A DNA stretch of 64,000 nucleotides. Origin: Bradyrhizobium yuanmingense (GTDB lineage Bacteria; Pseudomonadota; Alphaproteobacteria; Rhizobiales; Xanthobacteraceae). The first letter of the stretch is position 1. Each line of letters opens with the position of its first letter. Location of the stretch: assembly GCF_029167105.1 (NCBI RefSeq), contig NZ_JARFML010000032.1:26840-90839 (forward strand), written 5' to 3'. The notes beneath the pieces are model-generated. The model saw nothing but the letters and a program-made list of their open reading frames with translations. It ran no database searches and was not told the DNA's origin. Position numbers and translations under genes: made by a program. Shown piece after piece: positions 57,312 through 64,000 of this stretch.

Positions 57312-59726
57312 ATGACAATCCAACAAAAAACGGCCGAAGCGAGCAGCGACCTCGATCTGCTCGATCGTTATTGGCGCGCCGCCAACTACCTCTCGGTCGG
57401 GCAAATCTACCTGCTCGACAATCCGCTGCTGCGCGAGAAGCTGCGGCCCGAGCACATCAAGCCGCGTCTGCTCGGACATTGGGGCACGACGCCCGGGCTG
57501 AACTTCATCTATGCCCATCTCAACCGCGTCATCCGCGCGCTCGATGTCAGCGTGATCTATGTCTGCGGTCCCGGCCATGGCGGTCCGGGCATGGTCGCCA
57601 ACACCTATCTCGAAGGCAGCTACAGCGAGATCTATCCCGATATTGCGCGCGATGCGGACGGATTGCGCAAGCTGTTTCGGCAATTCTCCTTCCCCGGCGG
57701 CATCCCGAGCCACGCCGCGCCGGAAACGCCGGGCTCGATCCACGAAGGCGGTGAGCTCGGCTATGCGCTGGTGCACGCCTATGGCGCCGCATTCGACAAT
57801 CCGGATTTGATCGTCGCCTGCGTGGTCGGCGACGGCGAGGCCGAGACCGGGCCGCTGGCCGCGTCCTGGCACTCCAACAAGTTCCTGAACCCCGCCCATG
57901 ACGGCGCGGTGCTGCCGATCCTGCATCTCAACGGCTACAAGATCGCCAATCCCACCGTGCTCGGACGGATGCAGGACGCGGAGATCCGCGACCTCTTCCG
58001 CGGGTTCGGCCACGAGCCGCTGTTCGTCACGGGCGACGATCCCAAACTGATGCACCAAGCCATGGCCGATGCGCTCGACGTCGCATTCGCCAGCATCCGC
58101 TCGATCCAGCAGCATGCCCGCGACGGCCGCACGAGCGTTGAGCGGCCGCGCTGGCCGATGATCGTGCTGCGCAGCCCGAAGGGCTGGACCGGCCCGAAGG
58201 AGGTCGACGGCAAGAAGGTCGAGGGTTTTTGGCGCGCGCATCAAGTGCCAGTCGCAGGCTGCCGCGAGAACCCGGAGCATCTCAAGGTGCTCGAAGACTG
58301 GATGCGCAGCTACGAGCCGGAAAAGCTGTTCGATGGCACCGGCGCGCTCATTCCCGAGCTTCAGGCGCTCGCGCCCGACGGTGTCAGACGCATGGGTGCC
58401 AACCCGCACGCCAATGGCGGCCTGTTGAAGAAGGAGCTGAAACTGCCGGACTTTCGCAGCTTCGCGGTGAACGTGCCGCAGCCTGGCGAAGTCATTGCGG
58501 AAGCGACACGCGAGCTCGGCAAATTTCTACGCGATGCCATCCGTCTCAACGAGAAGGAGCGCAACTTCCGCATCATGGGCCCGGACGAGACGGCATCGAA
58601 CCGGCTCGACGCCGTGTTCGAAGCCACCGAACGCGTCTGGATGGAGCCGACCGAGCCTTACGACGTGCACCTCGCCCAGGACGGTCGCGTCATGGAGGTG
58701 CTGAGCGAGCATCTCTGCCAGGGCTGGCTGGAGGGCTACCTGCTCACGGGACGGCACGGCTTCTTCTCCTGCTACGAGGCCTTCATCCACATCGTGGATT
58801 CCATGTTCAACCAGCACGCCAAATGGCTGAAGGTGACGCGGGAGCTGCCGTGGCGGCGTCCGATCGCCTCGCTCAATTATCTCCTGACCTCGCATGTCTG
58901 GCGCCAGGATCACAACGGCTTCAGCCATCAGGACCCCGGTTTCGTCGATCTCGTCGCCAACAAGAAGGCCGACATCGTCCGCATCTACTTCCCGCCGGAT
59001 GCCAACACGCTGCTCTGGATCGCCGACCATTGCCTGCGCACCTATAACCGCATCAACGTGATCGTCGCCGGCAAGCAGCCGGCGCCGCAATGGCTCTCGA
59101 TGCAGGACGCCGCCACCCACTGCGATGCCGGCATCGGCATCTGGACCTGGGCGGGAACGGAGGATGGAAAGGGCGAGCCCGACGTCGTCATGGCATGTGC
59201 CGGCGATGTGCCGACGCTGGAGACGCTCGCCGCCGTCGACCTCCTGCGCAAGGCGCTGCCGGATTTGAAGATCCGCGTCGTCAACGTCGTCGACCTCATG
59301 ACGCTGCAGCCGAGCGAGCAGCATCCGCACGGGCTGCCCGACCGCGACTTCGACAGCCTGTTCACGCGCGACAAGCCCGTCATCTTCGCCTATCACGGCT
59401 ATCCCTACCTCATTCACCGGCTGACCTATAACCGCACCAACCATGCCGGCATGCATGTGCGCGGCTTTGCCGAGGAAGGCACCACGACGACCCCGTTCGA
59501 CATGGTCGTGCTCAACGAGCTCGATCGCTACCATCTCGCGATCGAGGCTATCGAACGCGTGCCGGGCCTTGCGACCAAGGCCGCGCAGGTGAAGCAGCAG
59601 TTCCGCGACAGACTGATCGAACACTCGCGTTATGTCCGCGAGCGTGGCGAGGACATGCCTGAGATCCGCGACTGGGTCTGGCAAAACAGCGCCGGCGGCA
59701 ACACGCCGGCCGAGGCCGGCGACTAA
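57312..59726 (+). CDS. xfp: Phosphoketolase (xylulose-5-P/fructose-6-P)
   Basis: 804 residues, normal length. Cleaves xylulose 5-phosphate or fructose 6-phosphate with phosphate into acetyl phosphate and an aldose phosphate, using thiamine diphosphate. Conserved features: LSVGQIYL, GHWGTTPGLNF, GPGHGGPG, VVGDGEAETGPLA (ThDP/Mg site) and the C-terminal HGYPYLIHRLTYNR. Two bases separate it from ackA, so they share a transcript. The ATG at 57312 matches other phosphoketolases; an open frame further upstream is spacer. Confidence 0.95.
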   Translation: MTIQQKTAEASSDLDLLDRYWRAANYLSVGQIYLLDNPLLREKLRPEHIKPRLLGHWGTTPGLNFIYAHLNRVIRALDVSVIYVCGPGHGGPGMVANTYLEGSYSEIYPDIARDADGLRKLFRQFSFPGGIPSHAAPETPGSIHEGGELGYALVHAYGAAFDNPDLIVACVVGDGEAETGPLAASWHSNKFLNPAHDGAVLPILHLNGYKIANPTVLGRMQDAEIRDLFRGFGHEPLFVTGDDPKLMHQAMADALDVAFASIRSIQQHARDGRTSVERPRWPMIVLRSPKGWTGPKEVDGKKVEGFWRAHQVPVAGCRENPEHLKVLEDWMRSYEPEKLFDGTGALIPELQALAPDGVRRMGANPHANGGLLKKELKLPDFRSFAVNVPQPGEVIAEATRELGKFLRDAIRLNEKERNFRIMGPDETASNRLDAVFEATERVWMEPTEPYDVHLAQDGRVMEVLSEHLCQGWLEGYLLTGRHGFFSCYEAFIHIVDSMFNQHAKWLKVTRELPWRRPIASLNYLLTSHVWRQDHNGFSHQDPGFVDLVANKKADIVRIYFPPDANTLLWIADHCLRTYNRINVIVAGKQPAPQWLSMQDAATHCDAGIGIWTWAGTEDGKGEPDVVMACAGDVPTLETLAAVDLLRKALPDLKIRVVNVVDLMTLQPSEQHPHGLPDRDFDSLFTRDKPVIFAYHGYPYLIHRLTYNRTNHAGMHVRGFAEEGTTTTPFDMVVLNELDRYHLAIEAIERVPGLATKAAQVKQQFRDRLIEHSRYVRERGEDMPEIRDWVWQNSAGGNTPAEAGD

Positions 59727-59728
59727 CG

Positions 59729-60901
59729 ATGTCGGACACGGTCCTCGTCCTCAACTCGGGATCGTCGAGCATTAAGTTCGGCCTGTTCGATGTCGCGGCA
59801 ACCGAACCTGCCCTGCTCTGCAAGGGCCTGCTGGACGAGCACGAGGCCAAACCCCGGCTGGTGGTGAAGGCCCCCGCGGGCGAAGACCTGTTCGAGACAA
59901 GCAAGCAGGCTCCGGAGGCAGCCGGCGGCGATCTGTTCGCCGACGTGCTCGCCTTCATCGAGGACCGGTTCGGTGGACGCAGCCTCCGGGCCGTCGGCCA
60001 TCGCATCGTTCACGGCGGGCCGGATTACTCAGGCCCGGTGGTCCTGACGGACGACATCATCGCGAAGCTGGAGGCCTTGACGCCGCTCGCGCCGCTGCAC
60101 CAGCCGCGCTGCCTCGCGCCGGTGCGCACGTTGGCGGCGATCCGGCCCGGGCTGACGCAGATCGCGTGTTTCGACACCGCCTTCCACCACGGCCTCGCGC
60201 CGCCGGCGAGCCGCTTCGCCATTCCCCGGCGATTCGCGGCGCGTGGGATCAGGCGCTACGGCTTTCACGGCCTCTCGTTCGAATATGTCGCGGGACGCCT
60301 GGCCGAGATCGCGCCGGAGCTCGTCGCCAAGCGCACAATCATCGCACATCTCGGCAATGGCGCGAGCCTCTGCGCCTTGCGCGATGGCCGCAGCATCGAC
60401 ACCACGATGGGAATGACACCGCTCGACGGCCTCGTGATGGGCACGCGTTGCGGTGCGATCGATCCGGGCGTGCTGCTCTATCTGCAACAGCACGAGAACA
60501 TGTCGGTCGAGGAGGTCCAGCACCTGCTCTATCACGAGTCAGGCCTCGTCGGTATCTCCGGCATCTCTGCGGACATGCGCACGCTGCTGGCGAGCCGCGA
60601 GGCTGCGGCGCGTGAGGCCATCGACCTCTTCACCTTCCGTGCGGCGCAGCAGGTCGCGATGATGGCGGCCACGCTCGGCGGCCTGGACTGTCTGATCTTC
60701 ACCGGCGGCATCGGCGAACATGCCAGGGAGATCCGCGGTGCGATCGGCGAGCGCCTCGCCTGGATGGGCGTGCGCATCGATGCCGCAAGCAACGATGCCG
60801 CGCGCGAGCGCATCAACGGCAGCGGCAGCATGATCGAGGTCTTCGTCATTCCCACCAACGAAGAGATCATGATCGCGCGCCATTGCGCTGCTCTGATCTA
60901 G
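59729..60901 (+). CDS. ackA: Acetate kinase
   Basis: 390 residues. Converts the acetyl phosphate made by phosphoketolase into acetate and ATP. VLNSGSSSIKF at the N-terminus, DTAFHHGL and RYGFHGLSFEYV, HLGNGASLCA, and FTGGIGEHAREIR in the ASKHA nucleotide fold. It lies directly behind xfp. The pair gives ATP by substrate-level phosphorylation from sugar phosphates, useful when oxygen is scarce. Confidence 0.96.
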   Translation: MSDTVLVLNSGSSSIKFGLFDVAATEPALLCKGLLDEHEAKPRLVVKAPAGEDLFETSKQAPEAAGGDLFADVLAFIEDRFGGRSLRAVGHRIVHGGPDYSGPVVLTDDIIAKLEALTPLAPLHQPRCLAPVRTLAAIRPGLTQIACFDTAFHHGLAPPASRFAIPRRFAARGIRRYGFHGLSFEYVAGRLAEIAPELVAKRTIIAHLGNGASLCALRDGRSIDTTMGMTPLDGLVMGTRCGAIDPGVLLYLQQHENMSVEEVQHLLYHESGLVGISGISADMRTLLASREAAAREAIDLFTFRAAQQVAMMAATLGGLDCLIFTGGIGEHAREIRGAIGERLAWMGVRIDAASNDAARERINGSGSMIEVFVIPTNEEIMIARHCAALI

Positions 60902-60921
60902 GGGGTTATGCCATTGTGGAA

Positions 60922-60949
60922 ACACCCTCTCCGCAGGCCGAGAGGGTGT
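60922..60949 (+). terminator. Hairpin after ackA
   Basis: ACACCCTCTC and GAGAGGGTGT form a perfect 10-bp stem with an 8-base loop, 20 bases after the ackA stop. No T-run follows, so termination may need other factors. Confidence 0.5.
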
Positions 60950-60989
60950 GCACTTACGTAGTAGCAATCAAACCTGATCTCATCGTGCT

Positions 60990-61832
60990 TTAGTGACCGC
61001 GGCCGGTCAGGAGCTGAAAAGTCCCCATCGCGACCTCGATCAGGATCAGCACCACGACGGCAATCTCCAGGCGGAGCGAGCGCTGGGTGTCGATGATGTC
61101 GGTCAGCGCGTTGGCGGTCTCCGACACTGCGGCGAGCTTGCGCTCGAGCGTATCGAGGCGCTCCTTCAGCTCGTACTCGTCCTCGAGACGGGAATAGAGC
61201 CGGTCGAGCTCGGGCTTCTCCCAGAGCACGTCGGGCTTCTCCGCCACCGCGACGCGGCCGGCGACCCGCTGCTGCACCAGCAGTGCGTTACCGATCAATT
61301 GCAGGATGCCCTTGCGCCGTTGCGGCGTGCGGCCGTGTTCGGCGAGCTCCCGTGCAAACGGCTCGATCACGTCGAACACCGCGGCGACGCGGCGCTCGTC
61401 GCGCGCCAGCGACGTGCTCTTGGCGAGCGCGTCCGCAACCAGCAGCAGCCGGTCGTCGGAGAACTTGGCGAGACAGATCGGCCCGCCCGGCTGGATCGTC
61501 TCGCCGGCTTCCTCGTTGCAGAGCTGCGCCTGAGCGATCTCCTCCTCGTACGGGCTGAGCTCTCCGGTCACGCGCGATTTCAGGTTGTCGACGAGAACCT
61601 TCTCCTCCGACGGCAACAGCCCGATCAGGACGACGACGCCGTAGCGAAAGATCACGGCAAGGCCGGCATGAACGCGGAAGGCGGCGGGCGTCGAGGACAC
61701 CAGCGTGCCGATCTCCAGGCCCGACGCATTGATGCGGTCGCCCAGCATCAGCGCCCGGATCCGCAAGGTCGGCGCGGCCTCCTGCTTCGGCGATGTTGGC
61801 GCCGTGCCAACGGCGAGATGATCGGCGTTCAT
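60990..61832 (-). CDS. RMD1/DUF155-family membrane protein
   Basis: 280 residues. DUF155 (yeast Rmd1/Sif2-type) core around FRYGVVVLIGLLPSEEKVLV and LAKSTSLARDERRVAAVFDVIE, a charged coiled-coil stretch (EYELKERLDTLERKLAAVSE), and one C-terminal transmembrane helix (LEIAVVVLILIEVAMGTFQLL). The eukaryotic relatives are mitochondrial or membrane proteins, and the bacterial role is unknown. Convergent with ackA. Confidence 0.85.
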   Translation of the reverse strand: MNADHLAVGTAPTSPKQEAAPTLRIRALMLGDRINASGLEIGTLVSSTPAAFRVHAGLAVIFRYGVVVLIGLLPSEEKVLVDNLKSRVTGELSPYEEEIAQAQLCNEEAGETIQPGGPICLAKFSDDRLLLVADALAKSTSLARDERRVAAVFDVIEPFARELAEHGRTPQRRKGILQLIGNALLVQQRVAGRVAVAEKPDVLWEKPELDRLYSRLEDEYELKERLDTLERKLAAVSETANALTDIIDTQRSLRLEIAVVVLILIEVAMGTFQLLTGRGH

Positions 61833-62084
61833 GCAAGGTTTCTCCCGGGCAACGAAACGTCGCCACGAAGCTTCGGGTTAATACCGTCAGGATCGGCTTG
61901 TGCCGAAACATTCGGCAATTTTACCAGCCCGCACCTGACACATTATGGCCGCGATGAACTTGCCGCAGTTTACCATCGCACGCCGCAGCCCCTTCCGAAA
62001 GTTGCACTCGGCAGCGCGACGGGTTTATGACAACATCATGCAACGCTACGCTTATCCCGAAGTGCAGACCCCGAAGCCTCAATC

Positions 62085-62660
62085 ATGCTGAGCGTCATCA
62101 TTCCGACCGAAGGTGTCGAACAGACGGCGGTTGCGACCCTCGCCGCGCTGGTCCCCGGCGCCGCCGCCGGCGTGATCCGGGAAGTGCTTCTGGTCGACGG
62201 CACGCGCAACGGTGTCATCGAGCGCGTTGCCGACGTCGCGGGCTGCCGTTTCATCGGCTTCGAGGGGCATTCGCAAGGTGCTGCGCTCGCGGCCGGGGCG
62301 CGCCAGGCCCGATCGCCCTGGCTGATGTTCCTGCCTGCGGGCGCCGTGCTGGAGACCGGCTGGATCGACGAAACCACCCAGTTCATCCAGGCCGTCGCCA
62401 CCAGCGGCCGGGATCGCGCCGCGGTGTTCCGCTATGCCCGGTCGCCCTACGCAAATACCGCAGTGCGCGACGTCCTCTGGGCGGTGGCGCGCAGGCTCGT
62501 CGGTCCGCTCGGCGATCAAGGGCTGCTGATCGCGCGTGACCATTACGAGCGGATCGGCGGCTACCCGCCCCACGCCCGGCATTCCGAGGCGCGGCTGCTG
62601 CGGCGGCTCGGCCGGTCGTCCCGCACCATGCTGCGCAGCCGCATCGTCATGGTCGGCTGA
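62085..62660 (+). CDS. Short glycosyltransferase family 2-like protein
   Basis: 191 residues. Starts MLSVIIPTEGVEQTAVATLA, the GT-A beta-1 opening; EVLLVDGTRNG replaces the usual DDGS (here VDGT), and LMFLPAGAVLETGW is close to the position of the acidic metal motif. The remaining part is short (DQGLLIARDHYERIGGYP), so this is a compact or truncated GT2. The metal-binding DxD is not clear, so activity is uncertain. Confidence 0.72.
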   Translation: MLSVIIPTEGVEQTAVATLAALVPGAAAGVIREVLLVDGTRNGVIERVADVAGCRFIGFEGHSQGAALAAGARQARSPWLMFLPAGAVLETGWIDETTQFIQAVATSGRDRAAVFRYARSPYANTAVRDVLWAVARRLVGPLGDQGLLIARDHYERIGGYPPHARHSEARLLRRLGRSSRTMLRSRIVMVG

Positions 62661-62673
62661 GACCCAAGATACT

Positions 62674-62705
62674 TGCCAACGTCAAGCAATTAATTGACTA
62701 TGGCA
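62674..62705. promoter_or_regulatory. Nested palindrome upstream of the MarR-GNAT gene
   Basis: TGCCA (62674) pairs with TGGCA (ends 62705), GTCAA with TTGAC inside, and AATT at the centre: a 32-bp imperfect palindrome. It ends 17 bases before the ATG, overlapping the promoter and leader. Probable autoregulatory operator. Confidence 0.55.
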
Positions 62706-62722
62706 AATATCGAGGTGATCCC

Positions 62723-63682
62723 ATGCTGTCGAAAGCTTCGCCGTCAAGCGCCGTGGCCGAACAGGCTGCCGACGACCATGTCGCAGCGGTCCGGGCCTTC
62801 AACCGCTTCTACACCCGCAAGCTCGGTGTGCTCGACCAGCACCTCGGCAAGAGCCCGTTCTCGCTCAGCGAGGCGCGGGTGCTCTACGAGCTCGCCCATC
62901 GCGACGACCTTGCCGCAAAAGAGATCGGAAACGAGCTCGGTCTCGATCCCGGCTATCTCAGCCGCATCGTCCAGAGTTTCGACGAAAAGGGGCTGATCAC
63001 GCGAAAGCCGCTGCCCGCGGACCGCAGGCAATACCGGCTCAGCCTGACCGCCAAGGGCCGGCAGGCTTTCGCCAAGCTGAACCTGAGCTCGCAAAACGAG
63101 GTCGCCGCGATGCTGGCGCAGCTTTCGCCCGGCGATGCGACCCGGCTCACGCAGGCCATGGCGACCATCGAGGCCGTGCTGGAGCAGCGCCGAAGCCCGC
63201 CCGCTTCTTTCATCCTGCGCAGCCATCGCGTCGGCGACATGGGCTGGGTCGTCTCCCGCCAGGCTGCCGCCTACGCCGCGGACTACAATTGGGACATCAG
63301 CTACGAGGCGCTGGTCGCCGAAATCTGCGCGCAATTCATCAGGAACTACGACGCTGCGCGCGAGCACTGCTGGATCGCCGAGGCCGGCGGCGAGCGGGTC
63401 GGCTCGGTGTTCCTGGTCAAGACCACGGACGAGATCGCAAAACTCCGCCTGTTGCAGGTGGAGAAGAAGGCGCGCGGCCTCGGCGTCGGCCGCGCACTCG
63501 TGGAGCAATGCATCCAGGGCGCCCGCGAGCGCGGCTACAGCAAGATGACACTGTGGACGCAGAGCATCCTGGTCGCCGCACGCGGGATCTACAAGAGTGC
63601 CGGGTTCGAGCTCGTCGCCACCGAACCGCATCACAGCTTCGGGCAGAATCTGGTCGGCGAGACGTGGGAGCGGGATCTCTGA
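62723..63682 (+). CDS. MarR regulator fused to GNAT acetyltransferase
   Basis: 319 residues. The first ~150 are a MarR winged-helix domain (SLSEARVLYELAHRDDLAAKEIGNEL recognition, SRIVQSFDEKGLITRKPLPADRRQYR wing). The last ~155 are a GNAT acyltransferase with the acetyl-CoA loop KKARGLGVGRALVEQCI. GAGGTGA lies five bases before the ATG. A one-protein sensor could link acetyl-CoA or an acetylated ligand to gene control, but the ligand and target are unknown. Confidence 0.9.
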   Translation: MLSKASPSSAVAEQAADDHVAAVRAFNRFYTRKLGVLDQHLGKSPFSLSEARVLYELAHRDDLAAKEIGNELGLDPGYLSRIVQSFDEKGLITRKPLPADRRQYRLSLTAKGRQAFAKLNLSSQNEVAAMLAQLSPGDATRLTQAMATIEAVLEQRRSPPASFILRSHRVGDMGWVVSRQAAAYAADYNWDISYEALVAEICAQFIRNYDAAREHCWIAEAGGERVGSVFLVKTTDEIAKLRLLQVEKKARGLGVGRALVEQCIQGARERGYSKMTLWTQSILVAARGIYKSAGFELVATEPHHSFGQNLVGETWERDL

Positions 63683-63708
63683 TCTCGCAGCGAGCGAGAT
63701 GCCCGTTG

Positions 63709-63855
63709 CTGCGCCCTCTCCCCTTGCGGGAGAGGGCATGTCAACAGCAAACGCAAGCTCGCTTGGGTGAGGGGTATGTCTCCACACGCATTGGTGCGCG
63801 CGGAGAGAACCCCTCATCCGGCGCTTCGCGCCACCTTCTCCCACAAGGGGCCTGT
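63709..63855. repeat. Composite CCCTCTCCC repeat
   Basis: Left arm GCCCTCTCCCCTTGCGGGAGAGGGC forms a hairpin; right end CCTTCTCCCACAAGGGGC is the matching partner, with GGTGAGGGGT and ACCCCTCATCCGGCG in the middle as an inner inverted pair. Confidence 0.75.
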
Positions 63856-63952
63856 TGCGCTACTGCTTTTTGAGGCCGAAGACGTCAGGATAGAGGGCCG
63901 CAGTCGCGTGGATTGCGGTCCGAGTTTGTAATTGCCACCCTCGGCGGGCAGT

Positions 63953-64000
63953 TCAGGCGGTGATCGTGGCCCACCGCCTCATATTGAACGCGATGGAGGC
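63953..64000 (-). CDS. C-terminal end of a possible transposase (partial)
   Basis: From the right edge the minus strand reads a short frame ASIAFNMRRWATITA ending at a TGA (63953-63955). The IAFNMRR phrase is similar to C-terminal ends of DDE transposases (AYNxRR), but only 15 residues are visible, so this is tentative and the rest lies outside the window. Confidence 0.22.
   Translation of the reverse strand, partial: ASIAFNMRRWATITA

Noticed and set aside
60922..60949. Hairpin after ackA considered as a proven terminator
   Set aside because: The stem is perfect but no T-run follows, so it is listed only with moderate confidence.
60993..62030. Plus-strand frame opposite the RMD1-like gene
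   Set aside because: Shadow of a protein with clear family match and a C-terminal membrane helix.
63709..63855. Repeated inverted units considered as a CRISPR-like array
   Set aside because: Units are palindromes with no regular spacers and no cas genes are present.

Overview
The window looks like chromosomal DNA of a Bradyrhizobium-like alphaproteobacterium (Hyphomicrobiales). It is strongly GC-rich. Nearly every housekeeping gene (glyQS, prmA, ispE, ppdK, uvrD, ETF-QO, rnhB) has rhizobial features, and the spacers hold palindromic repeats typical of that group (CGTCATTCCGGGG, GTCATTGCGAGCG, GCATGATCCGGAAAAG and CCCTCTCCC types). There are no rRNA genes, no tRNA genes that I could see, no CRISPR array and no complete insertion sequence.

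Layout. 1-2359: 3' part of an nSTAND NTPase-patatin fusion whose patatin domain lacks both catalytic residues. 2.4-7.7 kb: FAD-linked D-lactate dehydrogenase-like oxidase, divergent thioesterase, DUF1328 protein, UvrD/PcrA helicase carrying an in-frame palindromic repeat, orphan HicB-like protein. 7.8-13.1 kb: Cys-rich secreted protein, OmpA-like protein, a possible lipid operon (Mpo1-like, SDR, ICMT-like), PQQ-type sugar dehydrogenase. 13.1-15.1 kb: aspartate dehydrogenase and tartrate dehydrogenase, divergent. 15.2-20.0 kb: two paralogous exported alpha/beta hydrolases bracket a MarR regulator, a periplasmic binding protein and a CYP199-like P450, which together look like an aromatic-acid module. 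20.3-24.0 kb: ABC-2 exporter, L,D-transpeptidase, GDPD phosphodiesterase. 24.0-33.4 kb: membrane spermidine-synthase-like protein, PYROXD2-like oxidoreductase, orphan Flp pilin, prmA, aminopeptidase P, Bcr/CflA-type MFS exporter. 33.6-43.4 kb: ppdK, small membrane proteins, DUF1236 protein, glyS-glyQ, a small membrane protein, S49 peptidase, TrmN6-like methyltransferase with DUF2007 protein. 43.5-52.7 kb: polyprenyl synthase, a broken fabF remnant, LysE exporter, hydrolase, ispE, TPR protein, ETF-QO, family-4-like uracil-DNA glycosylase. 52.8-64 kb: GT-C membrane protein, rnhB, VOC protein, radical SAM protein, xfp-ackA behind a FixK-type site, RMD1-like protein, short GT2-like protein, MarR-GNAT fusion, and the edge of a possible transposase.

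How the genes work together. The xfp-ackA pair converts sugar phosphates to acetyl phosphate and then acetate plus ATP. A site matching the rhizobial FixK consensus upstream suggests low-oxygen control. The MarR regulator, binding protein and P450 are arranged around an AT-rich palindrome, consistent with an inducible aromatic-acid uptake and demethylation module. The S49 peptidase, a small membrane protein and glyQS lie in one direction and may be co-transcribed.

The least ordinary items are the catalytically depleted nSTAND-patatin protein, the repeat translated inside uvrD, Lys/Ala/Pro-rich tails on both PPDK and RNase HII, the uracil-DNA glycosylase missing half of its iron-sulfur ligands, and the nested palindrome in front of the MarR-GNAT gene. 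I did not find a clearly new multi-gene defence or mobile system inside the window. The left edge is the best place to look for one, because the nSTAND gene continues outside it.
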